Part shown: positions 1 through 8,936 of the stretch, in pieces
How the letters are laid out: each line of letters opens with the position of its first letter
Numbering within the stretch: the first letter of the stretch is position 1
From: Mycobacterium conspicuum
GTDB taxonomy: Bacteria > Actinomycetota > Actinomycetes > Mycobacteriales > Mycobacteriaceae
Length of the DNA: 64,000 nt
Direction of reading: 5' to 3'
Assembly: GCF_010730195.1 (NCBI RefSeq)
Contig: NZ_AP022613.1
Coordinates: 868,001 to 932,000, forward strand
Translations under genes and position numbers: made by a program
Notes under the pieces: model-generated
What the model was told of the DNA's origin: nothing
The model's database searches: none
What the model saw: the letters and a program-made list of their open reading frames with translations, nothing else

Positions 1-2
1 TC

Positions 3-884
3 GCGGTGTGTCTGGCCGGCTGCGCGGGACGGCCGGTCTCGGCCGCGACGGCGCGCGACGAGCCCGGGACATTACAGTTCGGCGGCCTCAACCGGACCTA
101 CCGCGTGCATGTGCCGCCCGGCAACGCCGCAGGTCTGGTGCTCAATTTGCACGGTGGCGGCGGCACCGGCGTCGGGCAAGAGGGCCTTTCCGACTTCGAC
201 GCCGTCGCCGACGTCGACGGCCTGCTGGTGGCCTATCCGGACGGTTACGACAAGAGCTGGGCCGACGGGCGCGGGGCGTCACCGGCCGATCGCCGTCGTG
301 TCGACGACGTCGGATTCCTGGTGGCGCTGACGAGCAAGCTGGTCAAGGACTTCGGCATCGCCGCGGGGCACGTCTTCGTCACGGGCATGTCCAACGGGGG
401 GTTCATGGCCAACCGATTGGGTTGTGATCGCGCTGATGTTTTTGCCGCGATCGCGCCGATCGCGGGCACCCTGGGCGCCGGTGTGGCGTGCAATCCCTCC
501 CGGCCGGTGTCCGTGCTGGCCGCGCACGGGACCGCGGACCGGCTGGTGCCGTTCGACGGCGGGGATGTGCGCGGCCGCGGCGGGCTCAGCCACGCGGTCT
601 CGGCTTCGAGCATGGTCGACAAGTGGCGCTCGGTCGACGGATGTCAGGGCGAGCCGTCCCAACAGGAGCTGCCCGACGCCCGAGACGGGACTTTTGTCCG
701 ACGCTTCGATTCCGCGGCGTGCGCGGCGTCCAGCGAAGTCGTCTTCTACCGCATCGACGGCGGCGGGCACACCTGGCCGGGCGGCAGGCAGTATTTGCCG
801 CAGGCGGTCATCGGGCCCACCACGCACGCGTTCGACGCGTCGGAAGTGATTGCGGAATTTTTCCTAACCCATGCCCGCGACTAA
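3..884 (+). CDS. lpqC: LpqC-like secreted lipoprotein esterase (5' end cut off)
   Basis: Alpha/beta-hydrolase of the poly(3-hydroxybutyrate) depolymerase/feruloyl esterase type, probably anchored outside the membrane as a lipoprotein. The reading frame is already open at the window edge; the first readable residues contain a lipobox (L-A-G-C), so most of the signal peptide lies outside the window and the GTG at position 6 is not the true start. The oxyanion-loop motif LHGGGGTG, the nucleophile elbow GMSNGG (Ser) and a late GGGHTWPGG (His) form a complete hydrolase core. The position next to nei2 and lhr matches lpqC (Rv3298c) of M. tuberculosis, although a PPE and a DUF732 gene separate them here. 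The natural substrate is unknown. Confidence 0.85.
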   Translation, partial: AVCLAGCAGRPVSAATARDEPGTLQFGGLNRTYRVHVPPGNAAGLVLNLHGGGGTGVGQEGLSDFDAVADVDGLLVAYPDGYDKSWADGRGASPADRRRVDDVGFLVALTSKLVKDFGIAAGHVFVTGMSNGGFMANRLGCDRADVFAAIAPIAGTLGAGVACNPSRPVSVLAAHGTADRLVPFDGGDVRGRGGLSHAVSASSMVDKWRSVDGCQGEPSQQELPDARDGTFVRRFDSAACAASSEVVFYRIDGGGHTWPGGRQYLPQAVIGPTTHAFDASEVIAEFFLTHARD

Positions 885-1006
885 TCCGTCCGGGACTAGT
901 CTGGCTTCAAATAGAAGTCCAATGTTTCAGGGTTTTAGCGGCTCGGTCATCGCAAAGTCGACGCAATGTTCCAAACGTTTTCCCACCGTAGTCAATGTGA
1001 GGTGTC

Positions 1007-2128
1007 ATGGAGTTCACGGCATTGCCGCCCGAGGTCACCTCTGCGCTGATCCACGCGGGACCGGGTCCGGAATCACTCGTCGAGGCGTCCGTGGCGTGGC
1101 AGCGGCTCGGCACCAGCCTCGAGGAATCGGCGGCCGTCAATACCGCGACATTGGCGGGACTGGACGGCGCTTGGCACGGTCCGTCCGCCGCGGCGATGAC
1201 CCAGGCGGTCGAGCCCTACCTCGCGTGGTTGCGCACCACGGCGGCGCAATGCCAGCAAATGGTCCTCGCGCTGCAGGACGCCGTCAGGGCGTTCAACTCC
1301 GCTCAATCGGCGGTGGTTCCGGTGGCGTCGGTGACCGCGAATCGGACCCGGTTGAAGCAATTGCTGGCCACCAATCGCTTCGGGATCAACCTGCCGGCCA
1401 TCGCCGAAACCGAAGACGAATACCAGGGCATGTGGGCGAACAACTCGGCGGCGATGAGCCGGTACGAGGCGGCCTCGGCGCAGGCCACCACGCTGCCAAT
1501 GTTCAGCGCGCCGGCCGCGATTGCCAACCCGGCCGCCCAGGCCGGTGCGACGGCCGCCGCGGCCACAACTACGACGACGACCAAGGCGGCCATGACGCCG
1601 GCCTCGATCGTGTCGGACCTGGTCACTTTCGACCCGAACGCCGGCTGGTTCGGGCTGGCCAACACCTACGCCAACCAGTTCATCTCGTCCGGCTTTCCGA
1701 TCAACCTGCTCAGCTACGTGGCGCAGAACACGTCGGCGCAGGCCCTGCAGACCGTGGGCGGCGACATCGGTACGGGGCTCTCGGAGGGTCAGTCGGCGCT
1801 GGGCGCGGGGGCGGGCGCGTTCGGCGCCGCCGGGTTGTCCGCCGAGCCGACGGCGGCGATCGGCATCGGGGTGTCGATGGGCAAGCTGACCGCGCCGCCC
1901 GCGGTGGTGGGCCTGTTGCCCGCATCGCAAGTGCCGGTGCAGCTGGCGTCGACGGCCACCCCGATCACCGCGTCAGATTCCGGTTTCCCCATGCCGCCGC
2001 TGATGCCGCCGCCGATCTCGTCGGCCGGCAGCGGTTGGCGCAAACGCAAGCAGCAGAAGTACGACGACATCTCGATCGGCGCCGAGCTCAAGGGCACCGT
2101 GATGCCGCGCCCGCCCTCGGCCGGCTGA
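1007..2128 (+). CDS. PPE family protein
   Basis: A 373-residue PPE protein, a mycobacteria-specific family usually exported by ESX (type VII) secretion with a PE partner. The N-terminus has the Pro-Pro-Glu signature (LPPEV, residues 6-10) and the WxG-like turn AWHGPSAA near residue 60, inside the roughly 180-residue helical PPE domain. A Thr/Ala-rich linker (TTTTTT near residue 188) leads to a Gly/Ala-rich C-terminal half ending in a basic tail (WRKRKQQK) and MPRPPSAG; this resembles the PPE-SVP subfamily, though the SVP motif is only loosely kept (QVPVQL). TGAGGTGTC just before the ATG is a plausible ribosome site. No PE gene is adjacent, so its partner must be encoded elsewhere. It converges tightly on the next gene. 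Confidence 0.93.
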   Translation: MEFTALPPEVTSALIHAGPGPESLVEASVAWQRLGTSLEESAAVNTATLAGLDGAWHGPSAAAMTQAVEPYLAWLRTTAAQCQQMVLALQDAVRAFNSAQSAVVPVASVTANRTRLKQLLATNRFGINLPAIAETEDEYQGMWANNSAAMSRYEAASAQATTLPMFSAPAAIANPAAQAGATAAAATTTTTTKAAMTPASIVSDLVTFDPNAGWFGLANTYANQFISSGFPINLLSYVAQNTSAQALQTVGGDIGTGLSEGQSALGAGAGAFGAAGLSAEPTAAIGIGVSMGKLTAPPAVVGLLPASQVPVQLASTATPITASDSGFPMPPLMPPPISSAGSGWRKRKQQKYDDISIGAELKGTVMPRPPSAG

Positions 2129-2129
2129 G

Positions 2130-2465
2130 CTACTGGCCGTGCCGCGGGCAGAACGCCGCGATGCTGACCCCGACGAAAAACCCGGCGTGGTAACCGTCCA
2201 GGTTGCTGTTCTTCGTCACGTCGGTTGCCACGTCGGACGACTGCCTGCCCAGGTCGAGTTCGTCGCAGACCTCATGGCCGGCGATGATCGCGGCCTGCGG
2301 TGAGGCGAAGTTGATGCCCTTGCCTTTCAGGGCGGACAGGAACGTGGAGTCGACGGCGTCGGCGTGCGCGGTCGGGGCCGCCACCGCCACGAGGCTGAGT
2401 AGCGCGGCCAACGGGGCGGCCCTACCAAGGCCGCCCAGTGATCGCACAGGGCTCGGCGAACGCAC
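2130..2465 (-). CDS. Small secreted DUF732 protein
   Basis: A 111-residue protein with a cleavable signal peptide (hydrophobic AALLSLVAVAAPTAHADA, cleavage expected after AHA) followed by a DUF732 domain: D-x-x-FLSALKGKGINF, AIIAGHEVCDELD and a final FCPRHGQ. Two cysteines, one in HEVC and one near the end, probably form a disulfide. The frame is open further upstream, but the GTG at 2465 is preceded by AAAGGACGACC and gives a normal signal peptide, so I chose it. The function of DUF732 proteins is unknown; they are common small exported proteins in mycobacteria. Only one base separates its stop from the convergent PPE gene. Confidence 0.85.
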   Translation of the reverse strand: MRSPSPVRSLGGLGRAAPLAALLSLVAVAAPTAHADAVDSTFLSALKGKGINFASPQAAIIAGHEVCDELDLGRQSSDVATDVTKNSNLDGYHAGFFVGVSIAAFCPRHGQ

Positions 2466-2604
2466 GTGGATGGTCGTCCTTTCTGAACCCTGCCGCTGAC
2501 GGCAAGCCAAGCGTTGCCACTGCATCATCGCACGCAACCTGACAGTCTTGTGCACGCTTGGGCCGGGCGCGCGATCGGTAACCCTAGCGACATCCCGTAG
2601 GCGC

Positions 2605-3360
2605 TCAGCGTTGGCATGCCGGACACCAGTACGCCACCCGTTCGGCGGTGTCGTCGAAGTGGATGCGTGTGCCGCAGCGGCGGCACGGTTCACCGGCTCG
2701 CCCGTAGACCCACAGCTGCCGGCCGGGTCGGGTGTCGCCGGTGGTGCAGCGGTTCCAGCGGAACCGGTTGATCCACAGCATGTTCCGGGCGCGGGCGAGC
2801 AGGCGTGCCGGATCGGCGACCTGGCCGACCGGCGCGGTGGGCAAATGCCCGCTGACGAAACACAATTCGTTGCAGTAGACGTTGCCCACCCCGGCCAGCA
2901 CCCGCTGATCCAGCAGTGCCGCGGCCAGGGGGCGGTCCGGGTGTGCGGTCAGATTGGCCGCGGCGAGCTGCGGATCCCAATCCTCGCCCAGCAGATCGGG
3001 TCCCAGATGCGCGACGACGTCGCCGTCCCGGGCCCGCTCCAGGACCTCGAGCACGCCCAGATCGACACCGACGGCTCGAACTTCGTTGGCTTCCAGGATG
3101 ATTCGCGCCCGGTGATCCACTTTCACCGGACGGCTTCCGACCCGCCAACTGCCGTCCATCTTCAGATGCGAATGGATGCTGGACCGCCCGATCCTGATGA
3201 ACAGGTGCTTGCCCCGGCTGAGCACCTCGTCCACCACCTGCCCGGTGAGGTCGACGGTCGCGTACCTTGGCACCCGGATGTCGCAGCGGGTCAGGGTGCG
3301 CCCGGCCAGGTGCTGTCGCAGTGTGGCCGCGGTGTGCCAGACGGTGTCACCCTCGGGCAT
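2605..3360 (-). CDS. nei2: Endonuclease VIII-like DNA glycosylase (Nei2 type)
   Basis: Fpg/Nei-family DNA glycosylase/AP lyase that removes oxidised bases and cleaves the strand. The mature N-terminus begins PEGDTVW, with the Pro2 Schiff-base nucleophile and Glu3 typical of the Nei branch. A helix-two-turn-helix region (LLDQRVLAGVGNVYCNEL) follows, then a C-terminal zinc finger with two C-x2-C pairs (CRRCG and CPAC) ending at Arg. At 251 residues it has the family length. It lies 14 bases downstream of lhr on the same strand and is probably co-transcribed with it, as in M. tuberculosis (Rv3297-Rv3296), suggesting a joint role in repair. Confidence 0.93.
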   Translation of the reverse strand: MPEGDTVWHTAATLRQHLAGRTLTRCDIRVPRYATVDLTGQVVDEVLSRGKHLFIRIGRSSIHSHLKMDGSWRVGSRPVKVDHRARIILEANEVRAVGVDLGVLEVLERARDGDVVAHLGPDLLGEDWDPQLAAANLTAHPDRPLAAALLDQRVLAGVGNVYCNELCFVSGHLPTAPVGQVADPARLLARARNMLWINRFRWNRCTTGDTRPGRQLWVYGRAGEPCRRCGTRIHFDDTAERVAYWCPACQR

Positions 3361-3374
3361 GGTTCATCCCCCGA

Positions 3375-6300
3375 TCACCTGAGCCGCAACCCGCGAGGCG
3401 TGCGGGCGAAGCCCGCGTCACAGAGGACATCGGCCACCGAGCCGGGGCCGCCCTGAGGCTGCAGCGCGGGCGCCCCGTCGACGCGCTCGATCAGGATCGA
3501 TGCGACGCGCCGGGTGGCGACCAGGTCGGCCAGGGCCGCGGCTGCCGCGTGATCGGCCGCGGGATCGCTGGTGAAGGTCAGCAGCGACCGTCCGCCGCGC
3601 TCCAGGAACCAGGCCAGTGCGCCGTCGACCAGCACGACCAGTGCCCCGGCCTTGCGACCGGGCCGGGCCGCGCCCTCGGTGGCCGGTTCGGGCCAGGGCA
3701 GTGCCGCGCCGTAGGGATTGGCCGGGTCGGCGGCGGCCAGCACCACCGCGAGGTGTTCGGGCCGTTGCTGGTCGACACCGTCGAGGTAGCTGCGCAGCCG
3801 GTCGACGGTGGACGCGACGGCGAACTGGGCGCCACCCAGCGACTCGACGAAATACCCGCGCTGGCACTTGCCGGCTTCCTCGAACGTGCTCAGCACCTTG
3901 TACAGGGTGGCGAATCCGCCGGGCACGCCCTCGGCCGCGACGGCGCCCTTGGTCAGCACACCGTGGCGGGTCAACAGCAGCTCGGCCTGGTAGTGGGCCC
4001 GCAGCGTGGAATCCGGCTCGGGTGTGGGCAGGGCCGACCATCGCCCGGCCACCGTCGGATCCGTGCTGCGGTGCTGCGGGTTGGCGATGCTGTACCGGCT
4101 CAGCCGCGGCGGCCGGTGGGCCCGGTGCGCGGGCGCCGAGCGTTTGCGGTTGCCGGTGCCGCCGAGCAGGGCGCGCACCGGAGCGAACGTGTCGCCGGTG
4201 ACCCGCCCGGCCCAGATCAGTTCCCACAGTGCGGCTTTGAGGTCGGACTCGCTGTGGCCGTCCTGTGCGAGCTGGCGGAAAAAGTACGCGCCGCCGCCGG
4301 CCAGGGTGTCCAGGATCGCGCGGTGGGTGTCGGTCAGGTCGATCTCGGCGGGTGCGGCCAGGGTCAGGGCGGCGGAGTCGCTGGGATGCAGCGCGATCCA
4401 GCCGTCGCTGCTGGAGATCGACCCGGCGCCGGACCAGGTGATCTCCCCGGTCGCGAGCAGCTCGTCGAGCATCGCCGGCGAATAGTCGCGGACCCGCGGG
4501 GCCAACACCAGCGGTTCGATCGCCGAGGCGGGAATCCGGACGCCGGCCAGCTGGTCGACGACGGCCAGCAGGCCGTCCACACCATGCGCGGACCCGCCCA
4601 GGTGATGCCAGGCCGGCAGGAACCGCCCGTAGGCGGCGGTGCTGACCGGCTCGACCTGGGCGCGCAGCGCGGCCAACGAGCGGCGCCGCAGGATGCGCAG
4701 CACCTCGGCGTCGCACCATTGTTCGCCGCCGCCGGAGAGCTCCCCGGCCGCGACGAAGTCGCCGCGCACCAGCCGGCCGTCAGACCTTGCTGGGTCGGCC
4801 AGTCGGCCCAGCACGTCGGCCGTCACCCGCAGTCCCAACCCGAACCGGGCGGCGGCTTCGGCGGTGGTGAACGGGGTGTGGGTGCGCGCATAGCGGCCCA
4901 GCAGTTCGCCCAGCGGGTCGGCCACCGCCGCGGTGAAGGTGGCGGGCACGCCCAGCGGGACGGCCACGCCGACGCCGTCGCGCAGCCGGCCGATGTCCTC
5001 GACGGCCACCCACCAGCTGCGGCCGGCGAACGTCACCGTCAGCGCGCGTCGGGCCGCGCGCAGGCCCTCCAACCAACCCCCGACGTCGTCGGCGGTAGAT
5101 CGCGCCGCGATCTCGTCTTCGGTGAGCGGGCCGAGCAGGCGCAGCAGGTCCGCGACGGCCTCGGCGTCGCGGGCGGCCCGGTCGTCGGACAGGTGCTGCA
5201 GCTGGCGGCCGGTCGCGGCGATGACCTCGGGATCGAGCAGTTCGCGCAGCTCGACACGGCCGAGCAGCTGGGCCAGCAGCGTGCTGTCCAGCGAGAGCGC
5301 CGCGGCGCGGCGCTCGGCAAGCGGGCTGTCGCCCTCGTATATGAACGCGCCGACATAGCCGAACAACAGTGACGCCGCGAACGGTGACGGCTGCGTGGTT
5401 TCGGCCTCCAACACCCGCACCCGGCGCCCGGCGATGCCGCTCATCAGCTCGACGACGGCGGGCACGTCATAGACGTCTTGCAGGCATTCCCGGATCGCCT
5501 CCAAGACGATCGGGAAGTCGGGGTATTTGCGCGCCACATCCAGCAGCTGGGCCGCGCGCTGGCGCTGATGCCACAGCGGCGAGCGGCGGCCGGGGTGTCG
5601 GCGAGGCAGCAGCAGCGCGCGGGCCGCGCATTCGCGGAACCGCGACGCGAACAACGCCGAACCGCCCACCTCGGCGGTGACGATCGGGTCGATCTCGTCG
5701 GCGTCGAAGACGAACAGCTCGGCACCCGGCGGGGTTTCATCGAGGGTGTCGGGCAGGCGCACCACGATGCCGTCGTCGGAGGCGGTGGGCTTCTCGTCGA
5801 TGCCGTAGCGTTCGCGCAGCCGCCGGCCCACGGCCAGCGCGAGCGGCCCGTGCACCCGCAGCCCGTAGGGCGAGTGCAATATCACCCGCCAGTCGCCCAG
5901 CTCGTCGCGGAACCGCTCGACCAGCAGGGTGGTGTCGGTGGGCACCACGGCGGTGGCGGTGCGCTGGTCGTCCAGCAACACCCACAGGTTGTCGGTGGCG
6001 TAGCCGTCGAAACCCAAAGCGGCGCAACGCTTGTCGAACGCGTCGCGATCCAGGCCGGCCAGTTCGCCGGTGAACGCGCCGAGCGCGGCGCCGAGCTCGG
6101 CCGGGCGGCCCTCGCCGTCGCCGTGCCAGAACGGCAGCCGGGCGGGCTGGCCCGGGGCGGGGACGACCAGCACCCGGTCGTGGGTGATCTCGGTGATCCG
6201 CCAACTGGTGGCCCCCAGCGAGATCACGTCACCGGGACGCGACTCGTAGACCATCTCTTCGTCGAGTTCGCCTACCCGCGAAGGCTTTTCGGCCTCGGAA

Positions 6301-7934
6301 GCGAGGTAGACGGTGAACATCCCGCGGTCGGGGATGGCGCCACCGGAGGTCACGGCCAGCCGCTGCGCACCGGGCCGCGCGGTCAGGGTGCCGGCATCGC
6401 GGTCGTACACCAGCCGCGGTCGCAGCTCGGCGAATTCGGTGGACGGATACTTGCCGCTCAACAGGTCCAGGGTGGCCTCGAACACGTCGCGCGGCAGCGT
6501 CGCGAACGGCGCGGCCCGCCGCACCGTGTCGAACCACCGGTCGGCGTCCAGCGGCTCCAGCGCGGCCGCCGCCACGGTGTGCTGCGCCAGGATGTCGAGC
6601 GGGTTGGCGGGTACCCGCATCGTCTCGATCTGTCCGGTGAGCATCCGCTGCACGCTGATCGCGCAGCCGATCAGGTCGGTGCGGTGCTTCGGGAACAGCA
6701 CCCCGCGCGAGACCTCGCCGACCTGGTGTCCGGCCCGCCCGATGCGTTGCAGGCCGCTGGCCACCGATGGCGGCGCCTCCACCTGGATCACCAAATCGAC
6801 CGCGCCCATGTCGATGCCCAGCTCCAGGCTCGACGTCGCCACCACCGCCTTGAGCTGCCCGTGCTTGAGCGCCTCTTCGACCACGGCGCGCTGCTCCTTG
6901 CTGACCGAACCGTGGTGGGCGCGGGCCAGTTCCGGGGGCGCGCCGAAGGTCTGGCCGCTGCCCATGAGGTGGGCGGGCGCGCCGCCGGCCACCTTCGGGT
7001 TGGTTGCCACCGCGAGCTCGACACCGCTGCGTTCGGCGTGAATCTCGTTGAGCCGTGCGGTGAGTCGTTCCGCGAGTCGCCGCGAATTGGCGAACACGAT
7101 GGTCGAACCGTGGGATTCGATCAGGTCGACCAGCCGCGCCTCCACGTCGGGCCAGATGGTGTTGTCGGTCAGGTTGGCCATGTCCGGCACCGGCACCTGC
7201 ACGGTCAGCTCGACGGTCTTGGCCGACGTGGGAGCGACGATGGAGGTCGGCGCCCCGCCGGACAAGAACCGCGCCAGCTCCTCGGGCGGGCGCACGGTCG
7301 CCGACAACCCGATGCGCTGCGCGGGCTTGCCCGTTTCACCCGCCCGCAGCGCGTCGAGGCGCTCCAGCGACAGGGCCAGGTGCGCGCCCCGCTTGCCGCC
7401 GGCGATGGCGTGGATCTCGTCGACGATGACGGTCTGCACCCCGGCCAGGGTCTCGCGGGCGGCCGAGGTCAGCATCAGAAACAGCGACTCGGGGGTGGTG
7501 ATCAGCACATCGGGCGGCTGGCTGATGAGTTGGCGGCGCCGCGCGGGCGGGGTGTCTCCCGAGCGGACCCCGACGCTGATATCGGGTGGGGGCAGGCCGC
7601 GGCGCTCGGCGATGCGGGTGAGCCCCGCCAGCGGGGTGCGCAAATTGCGCTCGACGTCGACGGCCAGCGCCTTGAGCGGCGAGATGTACAGCACCCGCGT
7701 GCCGGGGCGCCGCTCGGGCGCGCCGGCGAGGCTGGCAAGAGTATCCAGGGCCCACAGGAACGCCGCCAGCGTCTTGCCGGAGCCGGTCGGCGCGACGACG
7801 AGGGTGTTCTTCCCGTCGGCGATGGCCGTCCAGGCGTCGGCCTGCGCGGTGGTGGGTGCGGCGAAGGTGCTGGTGAACCATTCGCGGGTGATCGCGCTGA
7901 ATCGATCCAACGCTTCAACCGGGTCGGTGCTCAC
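3375..7934 (-). CDS. lhr: Large ATP-dependent helicase Lhr
   Basis: A 1,519-residue superfamily 2 helicase of the Lhr group, a 3'-to-5' translocase that unwinds RNA:DNA hybrids and is linked to DNA damage responses in mycobacteria. The N-terminal motor contains motif I GSGKT (residues 51-55), motif II DEIH (172-175), motif III SATV, and a second RecA domain ending in the motif VI-like LQRIGRAGHQVG. A winged helix and beta-barrel follow, then a very long C-terminal region (beyond residue 850) found only in full-length Lhr. The start is GTG. The length matches the M. tuberculosis protein (about 1,510 residues), so the gene looks intact. Nei2 follows directly. Confidence 0.96.
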   Translation of the reverse strand: MSTDPVEALDRFSAITREWFTSTFAAPTTAQADAWTAIADGKNTLVVAPTGSGKTLAAFLWALDTLASLAGAPERRPGTRVLYISPLKALAVDVERNLRTPLAGLTRIAERRGLPPPDISVGVRSGDTPPARRRQLISQPPDVLITTPESLFLMLTSAARETLAGVQTVIVDEIHAIAGGKRGAHLALSLERLDALRAGETGKPAQRIGLSATVRPPEELARFLSGGAPTSIVAPTSAKTVELTVQVPVPDMANLTDNTIWPDVEARLVDLIESHGSTIVFANSRRLAERLTARLNEIHAERSGVELAVATNPKVAGGAPAHLMGSGQTFGAPPELARAHHGSVSKEQRAVVEEALKHGQLKAVVATSSLELGIDMGAVDLVIQVEAPPSVASGLQRIGRAGHQVGEVSRGVLFPKHRTDLIGCAISVQRMLTGQIETMRVPANPLDILAQHTVAAAALEPLDADRWFDTVRRAAPFATLPRDVFEATLDLLSGKYPSTEFAELRPRLVYDRDAGTLTARPGAQRLAVTSGGAIPDRGMFTVYLASEAEKPSRVGELDEEMVYESRPGDVISLGATSWRITEITHDRVLVVPAPGQPARLPFWHGDGEGRPAELGAALGAFTGELAGLDRDAFDKRCAALGFDGYATDNLWVLLDDQRTATAVVPTDTTLLVERFRDELGDWRVILHSPYGLRVHGPLALAVGRRLRERYGIDEKPTASDDGIVVRLPDTLDETPPGAELFVFDADEIDPIVTAEVGGSALFASRFRECAARALLLPRRHPGRRSPLWHQRQRAAQLLDVARKYPDFPIVLEAIRECLQDVYDVPAVVELMSGIAGRRVRVLEAETTQPSPFAASLLFGYVGAFIYEGDSPLAERRAAALSLDSTLLAQLLGRVELRELLDPEVIAATGRQLQHLSDDRAARDAEAVADLLRLLGPLTEDEIAARSTADDVGGWLEGLRAARRALTVTFAGRSWWVAVEDIGRLRDGVGVAVPLGVPATFTAAVADPLGELLGRYARTHTPFTTAEAAARFGLGLRVTADVLGRLADPARSDGRLVRGDFVAAGELSGGGEQWCDAEVLRILRRRSLAALRAQVEPVSTAAYGRFLPAWHHLGGSAHGVDGLLAVVDQLAGVRIPASAIEPLVLAPRVRDYSPAMLDELLATGEITWSGAGSISSSDGWIALHPSDSAALTLAAPAEIDLTDTHRAILDTLAGGGAYFFRQLAQDGHSESDLKAALWELIWAGRVTGDTFAPVRALLGGTGNRKRSAPAHRAHRPPRLSRYSIANPQHRSTDPTVAGRWSALPTPEPDSTLRAHYQAELLLTRHGVLTKGAVAAEGVPGGFATLYKVLSTFEEAGKCQRGYFVESLGGAQFAVASTVDRLRSYLDGVDQQRPEHLAVVLAAADPANPYGAALPWPEPATEGAARPGRKAGALVVLVDGALAWFLERGGRSLLTFTSDPAADHAAAAALADLVATRRVASILIERVDGAPALQPQGGPGSVADVLCDAGFARTPRGLRLR

Positions 7935-7965
7935 CTACCCATGGTGCCAACAGACACCGACAAAG

Positions 7966-8634
7966 CTACCGCGGCTCGATGGCCGCGGTCTCCATCGCAT
8001 GGGACAGCTCGGCGGGAATCTCGGGCACCCGGGCGATCGCGTCGAACAGCGCGTGGGCGCACGAGTCGGCCAGGCGGTCGGCGTCGGTGGTGGGGTCCAT
8101 AATCCGCTGACGGCAGACCTCGAAGGTGAACGCCAGCCAGCCGTTGCAAATCACCCGCAGGTCCCGCTCGATGTCGGCTTCCAGCTTCGCCCCCGGAACC
8201 TTGGACACCACCTCGTTGATGCGCGCCATCATGTGTTCCAGCTGCTTGTTCTTGGCCTCGTCGGACGTGCCCAGCAGAACCGGGTCCGACCGGCCCAGCC
8301 CGACATACGCCGCCCAGGCGGCCTCGGGGTTCTGCTCGTGGTAGGCGAAGTAGGCCATCACGCCCATCCGCACCTCGTCGAACATCGTCAGCCCGTGGGC
8401 TTGGTCCTTGTTGGTGGACTGGTACAGGCGGTCGGCCTCGTCCTTGACAACCGCGGCGAAAAACGCCCGCTTATCGGGAAAATAGTGATACATCAGTGCC
8501 CGTGACACCCCAGCCCGCTCAGCGATCTCGTCGATGCGGACCTCGTCGTACGGCCGCTTCCCGAAGACCTCTGCCCCCAGAGCGAGCAGCTCAGCGCGGC
8601 GGTCCTCGGGGGATAACCGCCTCCTGGCTACCAT
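7966..8634 (-). CDS. TetR-family transcriptional regulator
   Basis: A 222-residue TetR repressor. The N-terminal helix-turn-helix is clear: IDEIAERAGVSRALMYHYFPDKRAFF, about residues 33-58. The C-terminal ligand-binding domain carries an AYFAYHEQNPEAAWAAYVGLG segment. It sits just upstream of lhr on the same strand with 31 bases between them, as in M. tuberculosis (Rv3295). A 5-bp inverted repeat at 8642-8658, just outside the start codon, could be its own operator. The ligand and targets are unknown. Confidence 0.92.
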   Translation of the reverse strand: MVARRRLSPEDRRAELLALGAEVFGKRPYDEVRIDEIAERAGVSRALMYHYFPDKRAFFAAVVKDEADRLYQSTNKDQAHGLTMFDEVRMGVMAYFAYHEQNPEAAWAAYVGLGRSDPVLLGTSDEAKNKQLEHMMARINEVVSKVPGAKLEADIERDLRVICNGWLAFTFEVCRQRIMDPTTDADRLADSCAHALFDAIARVPEIPAELSHAMETAAIEPR

Positions 8635-8641
8635 GTGTCAG

Positions 8642-8658
8642 ATAGTACTCATGACTAT
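8642..8658. promoter_or_regulatory. Candidate operator of the TetR gene
   Basis: ATAGT and ACTAT form a perfect inverted repeat with a 7-base spacer, 8 bases upstream of the TetR-gene start codon. The AT-rich composition stands out from the GC-rich surroundings. Autoregulation through such a site is common for TetR proteins, but binding here is inferred only from position and symmetry. Confidence 0.4.
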
Positions 8659-8936
8659 TAAGCGGTTTATCGCGCCGCTCTTTAGCGACACCCGTGCCGT
8701 GCGCCGACCGCAATTCGCCCGAATAGTTGACCGCCTTAGGCGGCATTCGGCGACGGTAGCCGGGGTGCCTCGGGCAATGCCGGCCTGAGTCCGCCGACGG
8801 GTGTTTTACCGTGCTCAGGGTGGGTATCCGGACCAGGCGACTTTGAAATGTAATCAATTCGCCACGCGGAGCGATTTAGCTAGCGGTGGGCTGACAGCAG
8901 CACCAGTAGCCGAGCGCGGGGATACGAGGAAACACC
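8659..8936. other. Intergenic region between the TetR gene and the SigF-locus membrane gene
   Basis: No convincing gene is present in this gap. Short open frames here lack a ribosome site and recognisable protein character. It holds the regulatory sites listed separately: the TetR-side inverted repeat at its left edge and a SigF-type promoter at 8803-8827. An AT-rich patch around 8840-8880 lies between that promoter and the next start codon. Confidence 0.6.
8803..8827 (+). promoter_or_regulatory. Candidate SigF promoter
   Basis: GTTT (8803-8806) and GGGTAT (8822-8827) are separated by 15 bases. This fits the mycobacterial SigF consensus, roughly GGTTT-N15-17-GGGTAT, with one mismatch in the outer G. 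It lies about 110 bases upstream of the membrane-protein start at 8937, on the same strand and within the sigF locus, which makes a SigF-dependent promoter likely. Confidence 0.7.

Noticed and set aside
687..700. DosR-box-like GGGACTTTTGTCCG
   Set aside because: It lies inside the lpqC coding sequence and matches the dormancy-regulator dyad only partly; likely chance.
3267..8102. Very long plus-strand open frames opposite lhr
   Set aside because: They mirror the lhr codon pattern, are rich in Gly/Arg/Gln with no domain motifs, and lack ribosome sites. They are antisense shadows of a GC-rich gene.
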